Below, piece by piece: positions 13,801-28,800 of a stretch of DNA of 64,000 bases. Under the pieces are notes generated by a model, which did no database searches, was not told the DNA's origin, and worked only from the letters and a program-made list of their open reading frames with translations. Source of the stretch: Reticulitermes speratus (lineage: Eukaryota > Arthropoda > Insecta > Blattodea > Rhinotermitidae); the NCBI GenBank assembly GCA_021186555.1, contig JAJKFL010000007.1, positions 27,268,677 through 27,332,676 on the forward strand, in the 5' to 3' direction. The position numbers and the translations under genes are program-made. Within the stretch, counting starts at the first letter, position 1; each line of letters opens with the position of its first letter.

Positions 13801-16800
13801 GTGAAATGATTCAATTGTTTTTCGAGTCCCAGTAGCAGAACTGTAATTTTTCTGTCCATTACCGTATCTTGTGTTTGCTTCATAAGCGCTGCACACACAC
13901 GTCTGTTTGTTGCAGGCGCATCATCTCGGTATGTACGGATCGGACTATGCGTGGATCCTGCAAGGTGGGCCCAGTGACATCTGGTGGGAGAACGTAACAG
14001 AGTGTCCCCAGCACCATCTGGCAGCTGCTGTCGAAGGCTTGCTTCTCGTGTCCAGTCACAACAGCATCGTGGGAGTCATGCCGTCCTTTTCCGGGCTGGT
14101 TAGTTGGTGACATTCATTCACGGTGGAACGGTTGGATTTTAGGATGTGCGTGGAATACAGCAATGAGGGAAATCGGCGTTCGTTAGAACTTAGCGAAAAC
14201 CGCAGAAACTTTTGATGTAAAAACCCCGAGATATCAACCTCGCAGATCTGCCTTTTCGCTATATGCTGGCAAATGTAATTATAATTGTTATGCACACTGG
14301 TATTTGTACAGTATAAGGTTTTGTTCGGTTTTACTGAACTTCATAGCAAACAAGACAGGCAATGTACGTGTAACGTAACATTGAGGCGCGTTCGCGTAAC
14401 CGTTGTTGCCGTGGAAAAGCATTTTGTATTTGGCTACGTATTCTGAGTGTGTTTGTAGCCTTAGTTATCCATCATGCAATGCGCATGCGCCATACTATAT
14501 TGTAATCTGTGGCCTGCCTTGCTGCAACATATTTTTCCACATTATCTCATAAACGGCACGATTTTCGGAAAAAAATTAGAGAACAAAAAATGTGTGTTTT
14601 GATTTTCTCTACAACTTTTGTTTAAAGCACATCTCATTCTAAGAAGAATTGAGCGAGATATTATAATAAATGTATACATAGGCGCGCCCAGAATTTTTTT
14701 TTTTTGGGGGGGGGGGGGGGACTGGCCCTGAGGCTATATATAATTTATGTTTGATTTTAAAACTAAGTTATGAAAATCACGTCAACTGTCTGAAATGACA
14801 TCTAGTTAGGTTACAGAGAAAATTAAAACTAATTGAAAAAAATATATACATATTCGTAAGTTTTATTATATTTTTCAGTATTCCAGTTTACTAGTCATTA
14901 GCCGATTTCGGTGGATGATTTAGGGTGAAGCGTAAATCACGTAAAACCGTTGATGTCATTGTGTCCACAAAACATGTTTTTTTAAATTTCGCTTAGGGGA
15001 GTGGGGATGCAGGCCGGCAGCCTCTCCCCCTTCCGTGCGCCAATGAATGTACACAGGTCTTCATGCAAAGTAGCCGTTATTCTTGTCAGATTTTAATCAA
15101 TCTTGCATTTTCTCGATAGATTTTCGAAAAATCCTCAAATATCAAATTTCATGAAAATCCGTCCAGTGGGAGCCGAGTTGTTCCATGCGGACATACGGAC
15201 AGACAGACATGACGAAGCTAAGAGTCTCTTTTCACAATTTTGCGAATGCGCCTAGTGATATAAATAAGCCTACAATGAAGAAAAATTTGATGATACTACT
15301 CTGTATTGGAACAGGTAAGCTTGCGATATGTGAGCCGGATTAGGCAGAATTTTTCTGCGTATACCTATAGGAAAATGTGGAACAAAATGAGATACAGTTT
15401 ATGAGAAAATACAGTCAGTTCATTGAATTACTATCGACACATGTCTAAGAGACCAAGCGGGAAGATAGTTAACACACGCATATGAAGGAGAAGCAAAATT
15501 ACAGTCACGTTATGCGTAACAGAAAAAAAATGGATGTTGTCAACGGACAGTCGTGCTAAAAACGTTGGTCCTCGTTAGATCAGGCACTCCGTGCTAAACA
15601 ATTTGGTCCTCGTGAGATCACCATGGTTAACAATATTGGGTGTGGTTAGTAATTGGATTGGTGACCGACTGTAAGCTACACCCTTCTTGGCTTAGTTTTT
15701 GCTCCTCCATGCTTGGAAATCCCATTAAAAAAACAATTCCGGGGCACGTAATAACATTTAGGTGGTGGGAAGGGGAAGGAGGGAAAACAAAAGTTTTACC
15801 AATCACATAAAACACAGTAGTTATTGATATTACTAAAATGAAGTAACTCGGAAAACAACATTATTACATCTTTAAAAAATGGAATAATAGTAATTACAAG
15901 AAGAATACTGAAACTCATTCAGTTCACTTTCTAATTTTCTTTACATAACCTTCCTCATCCTTCGCAGTATCAGTCTACAATCACCAATCTACACATCTTC
16001 CTTTCCCTCTCCAATTCCTCCCTGTTAGTGGCCGGTTGATGGCTGTCCTATTCCTGTAGGTGCTTTCTCCCACTGCAGGAAAGTCAAAATATTCGCATAC
16101 ATTATCTGAAGTGTCTTATTTTTATTATTTGGAAAAATCCAGGACATCTGGTGTCCCGAAACAATTTTGGCGGGACAGAGCTCCTTAAAACCCATAAAAC
16201 CGGAACTGTCCCGGGTAAACTAATGGGACCCCTATCCATGTTCTCTTTCTTTCAGTTTGTACACTGATTGGTGTTACAATAGTTTTCAAATTATTTCACC
16301 TAATAGTACGTGTGGAATTATGCTTCTACGTAATAAAGGTAGCAACCCAATATTTTGTCTCGTATATATTACTTAAAATTACGATTCTACTGGGGGAGGG
16401 AGGGGATAAACGTGTGTCATAAAATTTTAGGGTACACCGCATACAACAAGAATTGTTTCTTTGTACATGAAAAATTGTTGCGATAAAGATATATGCCATT
16501 TGAGTATCCCAGACATTCGGGACGTGCTGCTGCGTCCCTAGTTAAATGGTTCCTTATGATTCGAAGAAACACTGAATTTCGTATTCTAAATTTCAAAGCC
16601 ACTTAATAAGAACTGTCCCTGAAGTACTTCTTGTTGTTTTCTTTAAAAAAAAATGATTTTAAAGTCACTGTAAACATCATGAAGACATAGGGGAGTGGAA
16701 GTATAGTTCCACCCATTCTTTTAATTCAGTACTAAGTGGGAGGTGTGAGTGGTTAGCTTCACGCCCTGGCCGCTTTATCCCCAGGGAAAGTGCACCAGAC

Positions 16801-19800
16801 ACCCATTGAATAGAAGGCCGGATGTCCCCAGACCCAGTCTGGACCAAATGATGATTCCATGTGTGCCCATGCTATAGCATATTCGCTATACCAACTGAGC
16901 TATACCAACTGAGCTATCCCAGCTCTCAAAATGGATTATTTCATGTCAGTAATATAGTATTATTGTTATTGAGGATCTTTATTGAAGGTTTTATGTGGTC
17001 TGTATCCAGAAGTTCATGGACTGATTCAATACCCAAGTATACATTACCTCTGTTGCTGTCCCCTTTCAAAATAGTTCCCTTCCAAGTTTACGCAATGGTT
17101 TTAGTGTTGCTGCCACTGCTGCAAACACTGCTGGAACTGACTTTTGAATTGCTTGTAGGATGCCCAGTGATTTTTCCTGATTTTTTCATTGAGAGGGCTG
17201 CTGTTTTGTTTCTGTGTCACTAACACTAAATGAAGGTTTCATCTCCTACTTGACCCTGGAGAGAAAGTGTTGGTCGTTTCTGACTGAATCCAACAGTTCC
17301 AGGCCCACAAGCAAACACACTACTCCTTATGCTCATCAGTGAGCATCCAAGGCAGAAATTGACTGCTTTTGTAGCTTACAGAAAGATGTAGTAAGGTGTG
17401 TTGCAGTCAAGGGAGATTACTGTGACTGAAAATAAAACAAATTTCTTCCTATTTTATGTGTATCTGTGTATGATGTAGTATTTGCCTCAATGTGTCTAAC
17501 AATGTTTTATGTAGATTCAGTGTATTAGATAAGTTAGATTTTTTCTTATCTTTGTACATTTCTCCACTAAACCTGAATGCAATAACAGGTTGTGTCAGGT
17601 TAAGCTAATTATTTGTGTATTTCACAGTACGCACAGGACCAGTAAGCATAAATGAACAGATTCTGAGACTTTTAGCAGCACGTGACATCATGTGGGTCTG
17701 TGTTAAGTTGGCTGTTTCCAAAATTTTTGCAGACTAACAAGCGGTTTCTGGAAGAATTTGAGCTTCTATCCCTGCCAGTGACACGCTACGCACCACAGAC
17801 ATATGACGCAGTGTGGGCAATAGCATTGGCTCTGCATGGGGCACAACAGAAGTGGGAGACAGCCAGGCTTCCAACCTCATTGCATGACTTTGATTACAGT
17901 CGCAGTAATATGACACGAGAATTTCTGTCACAACTCGGGCAGCTCGACTTCCTTGGAGTCTCGGTGAGTTCAGTGGAAAGCAGTACACTACACTAAGTGA
18001 TTAATGACAATATGTTACTTCATAAGAGAAATTTTAAGAGTTGTAAATTCCCACACTCTTCACCCTGGAAAGTGAGTGAAAGTGTGTTGTTTACCACTAA
18101 TGTCTTGTTTTTTTTAAGGGACCTGTATCATTCAGTGGGGCTGATCGCGTTGGAATCTCTGCTTTCTATCAAGTCCAAGGTAAGGATGGTTTGACATTGA
18201 TTTTACACCAGTTTCAAGAGTTGCTTGGCAGTTGAATCATTGATCACAAAACTGCATTTGGTAAGGAACATAGCATGCAGAAGACTGGGGGTTATGCTAA
18301 GATATGTAGAGTATAGCTACGACACTAAGGCTTTCCTAGCAGTGAATATTAGTAAATATGCTTGTTGTGGTCCACTGGTTTATGGTATTGTGTAGTCTGC
18401 TAGGTGGGTTCCAATGTCTGAATGAACATACTGACCATCAGCATCAGGGTAGCTGACCACAATATGAGTTAGCAGTACAGTGACGCAGTCACTTACTGTA
18501 GTTTCTTTGTTATGGATGTATTTTTTGCCTCCTTTATAAGAGTCAGGTTGGTGTAGTCACTAGTGATTAGGCTTCAGGTTGGACTATCTGGGGTTTAATC
18601 CTGGCAGTGGCAAGAGATTTTTCTCTTCTCCAAAATGTATTGACTGGCTCTAGGGCCCACCCAGCCTCATATTCAGTGGGTTCTGAGGGTTCTTTCCCTG
18701 CGGGATAAAGTGTCCAGCGCATGAAGTTAACCACTTACCTCCATCTACTGCCAATATTAAAAATGGGTGAAACTGTACCTCCACACCCCATGTGCCTTCA
18801 AGTACAAATACAAGAAATACATTTCATTGATCCATAAAAGCACCCATAAGTGGTGGCATTTGGATATAAAATATGATAGTACAGGGAGAGTTTTACCTTA
18901 ACAGAGTTTGTATCTGAGTCTGCACTTTCCAAGTGGACACTTAACTATGACTACCCAGGATCCCCCATTAGGATGGCAATATGCCTCACTTTGGTGTCCA
19001 TTTTGCAGGTGGTGAGGTCTCAAAGGTCGCACTTTTCTACCCATCCTCTGGCCATATGGATTATTTATGTCCTGACTGCAGACCCCTGGTGTGGCAGGGG
19101 GGTCAGGTGCCAATTGATAAGCGGGTATGCAAACTACGGGTGGTCACCATTGAACCTGCAGCCTTCCTCAGCATCACGTGCCTGGCTATCATCGGTATTA
19201 CTCTGGCATTTGCCTTTCTGGCATTCAATCTGCACTTCCGCAAACTCAAGTGAGGCTTCTTTCGTATTATTATTTTTTACTCAAGCTGCCCCTCTCATCA
19301 GGCTTAATTTTATGTATGGAAGAATTCCACTGAGAAGCTTGGAACTACCAAAATGTCAGTATCAATGTTTATGTCAGATATAGGAACTTCATGCAAGTCA
19401 TTTTACTTGTAAAAAGTGTTGAATTTTTTTAAAGCACACGCTTTTCCCTTTAGTCATTTGTGTGTACTTCTGGTTTTTTATACATGACTAGTTAAGTTCT
19501 GAAGTTCCAAATAAAGGTTCTTAAAAGTAAACTTCGTCAAATTTACCTAACCTCAGTAACTTGGGAAGTTCTGGAAAACAGCTATATGTATATACTGTGA
19601 CATGAAACTTGCCAGAGAAGCAATATACACTAAGTGGTGCTGCTATCTAGAAAATTTTTCTGACAAAGGCAGACACTGTACTACCAACTCATGCACACTT
19701 TCCACTGCTGCAATCTTCTGTTTCAATATGTAACTATACAATTGCTAACATACATATTGACAGAATAGCATGCATTAGCCTTTTATATATAAAGATATTA

Positions 19801-22800
19801 GCATGCAGGCTATGAATGCTTATTACTGATTCATATAGTGAAAGTGGATAAAACGTTTCGAAGTTCAGACAAGCCATTTTGTTAAAATGTTTTAGTAGCT
19901 TTGTTGTAGAATGTAAACATCAGCTGCAAGAGCGAGATTGGCACGGGTTAGCTGACCTCTAGTGACTGTGCCATCCACAGTGCATTGTCTTAGTCTCAAA
20001 TATGGGGACGTCTCTTTTAATTCCACTCAGGACATGGATATTTGTTTACATTTTTGTACATTGTGATGGTATATACAAATCATCCAATTGTCCCATTCCT
20101 GCACCCAAGGAATTCTTACTGAGGTCTGAAAATGTGTTTATAAATCGTCTTCAATGGGATACACTGTTGCTAAATGAATAGGAACAAAGAAGAATAAACG
20201 CAATACAATTAACAGAAATAGAACCTGGGTAGTGTAGTCGGTATAGTGACTAGGCTACGGGCGGTATGGCAGGGTCAAGTGATTTTTCTCTTCTCCAAAT
20301 CGTCCAAGCCGGCTTTGCAGTACACCTAGCTTCCTATTCAATGGGTACCAGGGTTCTTTCCTGGGGGCATGATGTTGACCACTCATCTCTATCTAGTGAT
20401 GAGATTAAGACTGAATGGAGCTATACCTCTACTCCTCTTATATGCCTTTATGGCGTCAACAAGGACAACTTTACCTTGTAATATAATTAACATTGTACAC
20501 CGCTAGAGTTAGCCATGATGTTTCAATCAAGCAGTATGGTCTATGGGTTGAAAGATCTGAAGTCGCATCCCAGCAGGGATGTTGGGATTGTTCTCATCCT
20601 TGCCATGTCTGCAAAGGTTATGGGAAATCTTACCATCCACTGGGTGCCAGAGGTTATTTCTGTGGGTGCAAAGCTCCCAGAGTGTATACAGTATATGACA
20701 ATTTTCCTTGTTTAGGTCATTAGATACTGAATACATAAAAACTTAATTTCCACTCCTTATGGTGCCCAGATGTATACACAGAGCTATTGTTGTTGAGATA
20801 GTTGAATCTAAAAGAGATGTACTGAACATGTAGCCTGGAAAGGCAGAAATAAAATTGCTTACAAAATTTGAGTGGAAGATAAAAAAGGAAAAATGTTCCA
20901 AGAATGTAAACTGGATTGAACAAGCTTTGGATCTTATTCTTTGAAGGACTTTTTGTATTAGCATCATAGAGCTTTTACAGTCTACTGGCAAAGAATTACA
21001 ACTGCTTACCAGTTCATTCTCCCCATAATTACATGGCCATGTTTTTGGATTTGTAATCTGATTACCTCTTGAATGCAAATGGAAAATGTCCAAGGGTAGA
21101 GCAGAGATAATGAACAAAAGTGTGTCAAAATGTGAACTCTCTAGGTACATCAAATTGTCATCTCCTCGGCTGAACAACATGGCAGTGGTGGGCTGCATTC
21201 TAGTCTACACGGCTGTCATTCTTCTGGGCCTGGATCATGCCACTCTACCAACAAACACACATTTCCCCATTGTTTGCACAGTAAGTACCAGCATATGTAA
21301 CCAATCATCTAACTACATGGTGCAGAGTATTCTCAAGAAAGCTAGATAGTTATTCAGCTGGTCAAGAAATTCCCTACCGTTCTTTTCTTGAATATTCATT
21401 ACCATGCTGACAAATGCCCAATAGTAGACCCCATATTGAGCCAAATTGACTCCAGTTTTTCCCCCATAACCTGTTTATTTAATATCCGTTTTAATATTGT
21501 CATCCCATTTATGTCTCACGTCTTCAACAGTGTTCAGGTTTTCTGATTAAAAACAGGGTGTTAAAAGAAAATCTTTGTAGAGTGATAAATTAATATTGTA
21601 CTGTAATTAAATCAAGTACATTATGATCAGTGATATATGTAGAGAGAAACAAAAAATACATGCAATATTTTGGAAAGCAGTCACTTGAAGGCTAATATTA
21701 AAATGGATTTTAGAATAATACTGTATATGAATTGAACAGTCTCAGGATCAGTGGTGAACTTTCAGATTCTAATATCAGTTATTTGGCACAACTATTATCA
21801 TCTTCAAGTTCCTTATAAAAATGTTGTTCAAATGACTACAGGCCTTCATGCAGTCATAGGTATATAAGTAACAAAGAGTGTCTGTTTTATCATTTCCCTT
21901 GGCATGGCAGCTGTCCTAGTGGACTCCAGTTTTCTGTGAAAAAATCTGCCATTCACACAGAAACGATAAAAGAAACAGACTGGTAGTTTCTTGTGAAGAT
22001 ACAGACAGAAAAACAATATGTGCTGTAGGTCCACTGAAGTAAGTTTGTAAGCATTTATTGCTTTTACAATATTTACAACTGCAAACAGAAGTAGATTTCA
22101 GTCTAATGATTGCTTTTGAGCTTATTTTGTAACACACTTTTAACATTTGAGCTCATACAAGAAAGTGGTCACAAAAGCTAAGCAGTTAGGGATATGGAAG
22201 GAAGTAGTCATGACATATTTGAAGGTATTACCTACATTCACCTAAGAGTCGGAGGAAAGCCATGCCAAAATTTTAGTCATGACAGCCAGTAACCACGTGC
22301 AACTGCAGACCTGGTGCCTCCCACAATGTGACCGGTAGATATCAAGACAAGTTTTGTGTTTTCATTCCCAGGCAAGGGTGTACCTTCTGTCAGCTGGCTT
22401 CTCTCTGGCATTTGGCTCCATGTTCACTAAGACATATCGAGTGCATCGCATATTCACACGGAGCCGCAGCGGTGTTTTTAAGAACAAGGTTAGCAGAAAA
22501 TTTGTGGTGTGCATGTGTGTGCGCATAACATGCATCCACTTGCATGTCATTGCACTGTTTTCTCTATCCTGCTCCATCCTTCACTGTGTACAATCTTGGA
22601 ACATCTTACACAAAGGCCACTTTGATGCATGACCCAGGAAATGGGTTTCCATTCTGGACAGGTGCAAGAAATTTTTCTCTTGCCCATTGCATCCAGAATG
22701 ACCTGGGGTACACTGAGGAATGTTTCTCTGAGCGTCATGTGCTTGAGGCATGAAGCTGAACACTTATCTCCATCTAGTGTCGAGGTTAAGAATGCATGGA

Positions 22801-25800
22801 CCTGTGCTGCACACCTCATACATTTTCATGTTATTGTCCATGATGAAGCATACATATAACCTACTTTCACTCAAGAGGTCACAGTTACTCTCAGTGTCTG
22901 ACAAGTGGCATTACTTGTCAGATGGCCTTAATGCAACATTCAATAGCACGTGTATGTGCTTTCACTTATTCTACATTTGTAAGTGTATGTATGTATTTTT
23001 GCTTGCTGTCACAGAGGACATGAATCTTAAGGAAGGAATTGAAAACTGTAGAGTTTACCTTTAGTTTTCACACTTAATCCTACATGTTGCATAGGTTAAG
23101 TGACAGTATCTGTTTTGGATCATATATATTTCAGATTTTCTTAGCAAGATGCAGTGTTACATTCTGAATAATGGAACTAAATGATGCCTTGAACTCAGGG
23201 TTTGCATTTCATGAGAATAGGCACATATATAATGAAAGCATGAGGCTTTTGTAACTCATATATTTGTAAAAGATTCCATGAATAGATATGTTGATTAACC
23301 ATCAACTGCATATTTTAGTTACTTTTGAATATATAGTTGTATTTATTTTTCTTATTTTCATAATATATGATATTTATGCATTAATCATTGTGTATATTTA
23401 TGGTACACGTTATATGGTGCTTCCTACAATGTAATATGTCTTTAAACATTCTGTCATTCATTCTAAAAATCTGCAAATAAAATAAAATATGAATCTCATT
23501 CAATTCTCTTGGAGTTTATTTTGTTAAATACCCTTCACTGCTTGCCTAACACCAGTGTATACTTTCAATTATTAATGTGCTTGATCTGTTTTAGCTCCTT
23601 CAAGATACACAGCTCATCTCGCTGATCTGTGTTTTACTCTTGATCGATGGCTTGATTGTAACCCTCTGGGTGATCATTGATCCAATCCAGCGCCACTTAC
23701 GCAACCTTACATTGGAGATCAGTGCTTCCGATCGCAGTGTCGTGTACCAGCCCCAGGTAGGATGCAATTGCAGTTAGTAGTGATTTTTTAAATGTCTTAA
23801 TAAGTTACATGAAAAGTTAGATGAAATATTACACGTACATAATGGATTAAATTATATGGTGAAACAAAATAAGAGAAGTTACTTTAGTAAGACTACACAG
23901 TCACTGTGTTGTTGTATTGTCACCGTTTCTCCTCCTCTGCCTTCTCCTCCATCAATATCTTCTCCTGCTGTACTTCCCCCTTTTTAAGCATCCATTTTAT
24001 ATAGGTTGATGGATGAAGAGCCTCCAGTCTCTTCCATCCTACCACAAATGTTTCTTTTAAACTTCTTGCGAACTCTTCCCTCTTACCCCAAAATGCATCC
24101 CCAGCATCTTTGCTGCAGGAGGAGGCATTAATAAATATGGGACTGTTTGTTGGAATGATGCACTGCACAGCATAGCCAAAGAAGCTGAGAAGATCCAAGG
24201 AGAACCTTTTAAAAGATCGCTAACAGGGACCCAGTGAAGCTGTAGCTGCCCCAGAAAGCTGACAGTGCATTTAAGAACGCTTAAAAAATGATGGAAAGCC
24301 TTGGGGGGAAAAACAAACAGATTTTTTGGATGAAAACATGGGCTATACAATATTATAGCTAAACCATTTGTGTGTTTTGGATGTGAAACATAAACTAAAG
24401 GAAAGAGTGTCATAATAAGTAGATAGTGTATACACGAATTTTTGTCGATTACTTTACAAATACAAAATTAAACTTGCTCCCTAAGCTGTCACATTTATAT
24501 ATTCTAAGATGAAAACACATAGGACAACCTATGTGTAGATAACGAAACTGATTCTGAAAACTCTAAAATTTGAGCAGGCCATAAACTTGCACCCTTTGCA
24601 TATGAAGGAGGAAACTGATATTGTAAGTATGTAATACACACAGGGATAAGAGAAATGCATACAAATTTTGGTTCCCAATTCTCAAGGCAAGAGGCCACTG
24701 GTGAGGCCTAGTTGTAGATATAAGGATAAAAACAGCCTAGAGAAATAGGACCAATATGTACACTGGATCAAACTGGCTCAAAATAGATTCTAATGGCAGG
24801 CTTCTGTAAGTATGGTGCTCAAGGTTTTGGTTCTATAAATGCAGGGATTTCTTGACCAGTAAATTTCGATTCTTTTAAATTATTTTGTCATAAATTTCTT
24901 ATCTAATGAACTAACTAACAAAGTAACTACATGGAGCAGAGTCCTTCTTGGAACACTACTAGCTCCTGAACTAGTCGAGAAATTCCCTGCATTTTGTAGG
25001 ACTTGAATGTTCATTACCATGATCAGAACAGCGTACCACTTGTCCCTATCCTGAGCTAGATTAATCCAGCCTATGCCCTTCCACCCCATTTCTTGAAGAT
25101 ACATTTTTATATTATTCTTCCATCTCTGCCTAGATATTCCAAGCAGTCTCCTAACTTCCAGTTTTTCTACCTAAACACTGTGTGCATTCCTCCGTAAGTT
25201 TTGTAACTTTGTACAATGTTTTCCAGGTGGAGGTGTGTCGTTCACAGTACACCCATGGCTGGCTGGGTGCTCTTTATGGTTACAAAGGGCTGCTGCTCAT
25301 AGTTGGAGTCTACATGGCCTGGGAAACAAGGTCAGCACACTGTGCAAACTATGACATGCTGTGATCAGCACAGAACCTCAGGAGCTTTGGCAGTCTGTCC
25401 CCTGTTGCCAGCAGCTTTCATTGTTCAGCTATGGGCATGAAACTTGGTCTCTCACATTAAGGAAAGAACTCCTGCTGAGGGTGTTTGTGAATAGGATGCA
25501 AAGTAAGATGTTTGGGCCTAAAAGGGAGGAAGTAACAGGAGGCTGGAGAGAACTGGATAACATGGAGCATCATAAGTTGCACTATCACCACATATTATTA
25601 GGTGATCAAATTAAGCATTGTGAGATGGGCAGACAATATAGCATGTGTGGGGAAACAAGAATAAACAAAGGTTGTAGTTGGAAAATCAGAATGAAAGAGA
25701 TGACTTATAAGACCTACACATAAATTTGGGGATAATATTAAAATGGATTTTAAAGATAGTATAGGATGAAGTGGGTTGGATTCATCTGCCTCAGGACAGG

Positions 25801-28800
25801 GGCTGGTGGTGGGCTGTTGTTTGTATGGTGAAGAACTTTCAGGTTCCACACCTCAACATCAAACAAAGAAGAAAACAGACAAAATGTAATTAGTAAATTA
25901 CACAAAACTGAGCATCACATCCACTACCTTCCAGCATTTTTACAGAGAAACTACCTAAAGATGACATAAACAGGTCAAAACATCTTGTGATTCTTAATAT
26001 AGCCATGCAAGGCAGGAATTCTTATGCAGCTCTCTAGGATACAATAACCTATTATTTTTCAATTGGAATTTCATTAAATAGCACAGTGGGATGCCTACAG
26101 TGAATAAAAAATTACAGGTTTTAACATGAAGTACTTATTGGCTAGCTAAGGATGTATTAGCTTCTTAATAACGCCTCTGCTGCGTGGTGATCGCTAGCTA
26201 GCTGGTCTGTCAGTCAGCCAGTCAGTCGGAAGTGCAGCAAATTTTCCAATATAAGCCTATTTATGTGCATATAACACACTTAATGAAAACAACAGTTTTT
26301 TATGAAATCTGAGATTTTCACAGTGGTGAATATTTTGATTGTGTTTCTTTTTACTGTGTAATGTGGTAGGTGGTTACCAACATCCTGGAGATATCTGGAG
26401 CTTCCTTCTTCAGGGTGTCATAAATAAGAGGATCACAATCTCAGTATTAGTCTGTTTACATGTCATTAATTATTTAGAAAGTTTATGTCGTTAATTATTT
26501 GGAAAGTTTAAAAGTGTTAGTGTCCCTGTGCATAAATGCAGTCTCATTCAGGCATTTAGGGACACAGAGTCTAGTTTGAAAGTGATACACAATCAAAGCC
26601 CATTATAGTGCCAACATCACTTACTACCCATGAAAGTCTGTGAAGAGAAATTCTCCATTATACATTATTTTGATTTACCACCACCTTGATATACCGCCAC
26701 AAACAAACAACACGTCAAATTATACTGTCACAAACTGCAGTGAACAAAACATAGCACTTTATCGTGGTTTTACTGTATTTCATTCACATCACTGAAAGGG
26801 GTAATATATAAATTAATCATATTTTTGTAATTATTTTCAGGCATGTAAAAATTCCAGCTCTCAACGACTCACAATACATTGGCATGAGTGTGTACAGTGT
26901 GGTAATTACCAGTGCCATTGTGGTTGTGCTAGCAAACCTTATCTCTGAGAGAGCCACCTTGGCATTCGTCACAATCACAACACTCATCCTGACGTCCACC
27001 ACTGCCACACTTTGCCTTCTCTTCTTACCCAAACTTCATGCTATATTTGGGCATGCTGATGACAATGGGGACCCTATCATGCACAGCATGGGACTCAAAA
27101 TAGAGTACAACACTAGGAGGTGAGCTTGCAAACAGTTGTTAGGTGCTGCAAAGTATAGTGTTTGCATTACAGTAAATGGATTAAGCTGATAATGCAGGTT
27201 CTGCCAAGTGTCCCTCCATGTGTTTTATAAACTTGCTTCCTCTTATATTTGATTTCACTTAACTTTATTTTCTTTTTATTGCATGTAAGTAAAAATAAGA
27301 GTAGTTACTCTTCAAGTACAGGTAGTCAACTTTTGTGAGATTGACCTTCTTAAATTACATGTATTTCCAACCACAAACATCTTTTCTGATGAACATGCCC
27401 GCCAACCAGCAGTTCAGTTATGGCAGTGTCACATCTTAGTCTACACAGCAGTATTTGTTTGTGTAATTATTTGAATATTTTATTGCATTTTTCTCAAATT
27501 GTTGTATAAAAATGAGTAAGAAATGGAAAACTGAAAGTGACAGTACTAATGACAAGAAGTGTAGGTCTCATAAACTTAACTGAGATAAAGATGTAAATAA
27601 TTCAGTGTGCTGAAGGTGGCAAATCTTTGGCCTTAATCGGATGCTTATTGGACATTAGCCAGTCAACAGCAAGTTTAATTGTGGGCGAAAGAACAAAATT
27701 TAAGAACATACATGATATGCTATAAATAATTTATCGAAGATTATTCATAAAAGGTGATCTGTGGTGATGGAGAAAATGAAAAAATTTCTTTAGAAAATCA
27801 ATTTAAATTCTCAGCATTTAATGTATGATGTATGTTTGTTTTAATATTTTAAATATTCATATAGTCTCTACACTGTATAATACTTGAGTAGTAAACCAAA
27901 ACACGCATCTATACAGTGTTTTGTGATGATAATGTGTATTTATTTTCTCAGGTTTGTCACAGATGATCGCAGGGAACTCTATTACCGTGTTGAAGTTCAG
28001 AACCGAGTGTATCGCAGAGAAATTGCAGCACTGGACCTTGAAATTGGCCGCTTGAAGTGGCAGTTAATTGAGTCATCACATGCATCTTCTGAGTCCACAT
28101 CCGAAGGAGTCGCTTCAAAGAAGGTCAGTCATGAAATGATGTATATACTTCCACAACTTTTACTATGTTATGTGTTTTTAGTGGCTTATTTACTAACATT
28201 GTATAGCATTGATGGTAAATGGATGAATAAGAGTATGGAGCATTGGTGAATGATGCTGACAAAGCGCAACCAAAGTACTTGGTGGAAAACGTGTCCTAGT
28301 GCCACTTTGTGAACCAAAAATCCCAAATATACTGCTCCAGGATTGAATCTGGACCTCTGCAGTGAGAAGCCCCTAACCCATCACCTGAACTTGACCCATG
28401 ATACATGTGCAGTGTAAGTAGTAGTCACAGTACTTGATATGGAGAAGCCTTTTTTGTAGAAGTAAAACACAAGATCAGTACAGAACTTCAAAATTTGCTG
28501 GTTTCAGCCGTGTGTATCTGTTTCTAGCACATTTCTATCCCTCGTATCCAACCTTATTCTGTTCCTCCCACCATTTATTTCCATGTCCTTTATAGACCAA
28601 TGTTCCGTTTTCAACTTAGCGATTGTAACCAATTTCTTTTGCCTTGATGCCTCAGCACGCACTGAGTTCTTGTTGGTTCATTTTCATTATTTATATACCA
28701 GTGTAATGCCCATTGAAAATCAAAATTATCTTTCCTCCTTTCCTTTATCCTTTCCTTACCATTACCTCCTTCTCTCCCTTCTCCCATATTCCTTTCCCAA

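Larger units (their letters stand above)
14099..17732. other. GABA-B-R3 intron e
   Basis: Holds repeat family A copy 2 with a nested hAT-like MITE, repeat family D copy 2 and a SINE C copy. A 120-aa open frame at 16861-17223 has no family signature. Confidence 0.6.

Noticed and set aside
16861-17223. 120-aa open reading frame in receptor intron e
   Set aside because: Starts in SINE-derived sequence, has no family signature and is hydrophobic by composition.
23320-23480. Poly(A)-like AATAAA clusters inside receptor intron j
   Set aside because: Could allow premature polyadenylation, but the AT-rich intron yields such hexamers by chance.
23920-24413. Two overlapping minus-strand ORFs
   Set aside because: Pyrimidine-rich intronic DNA; no domain, no splice support.
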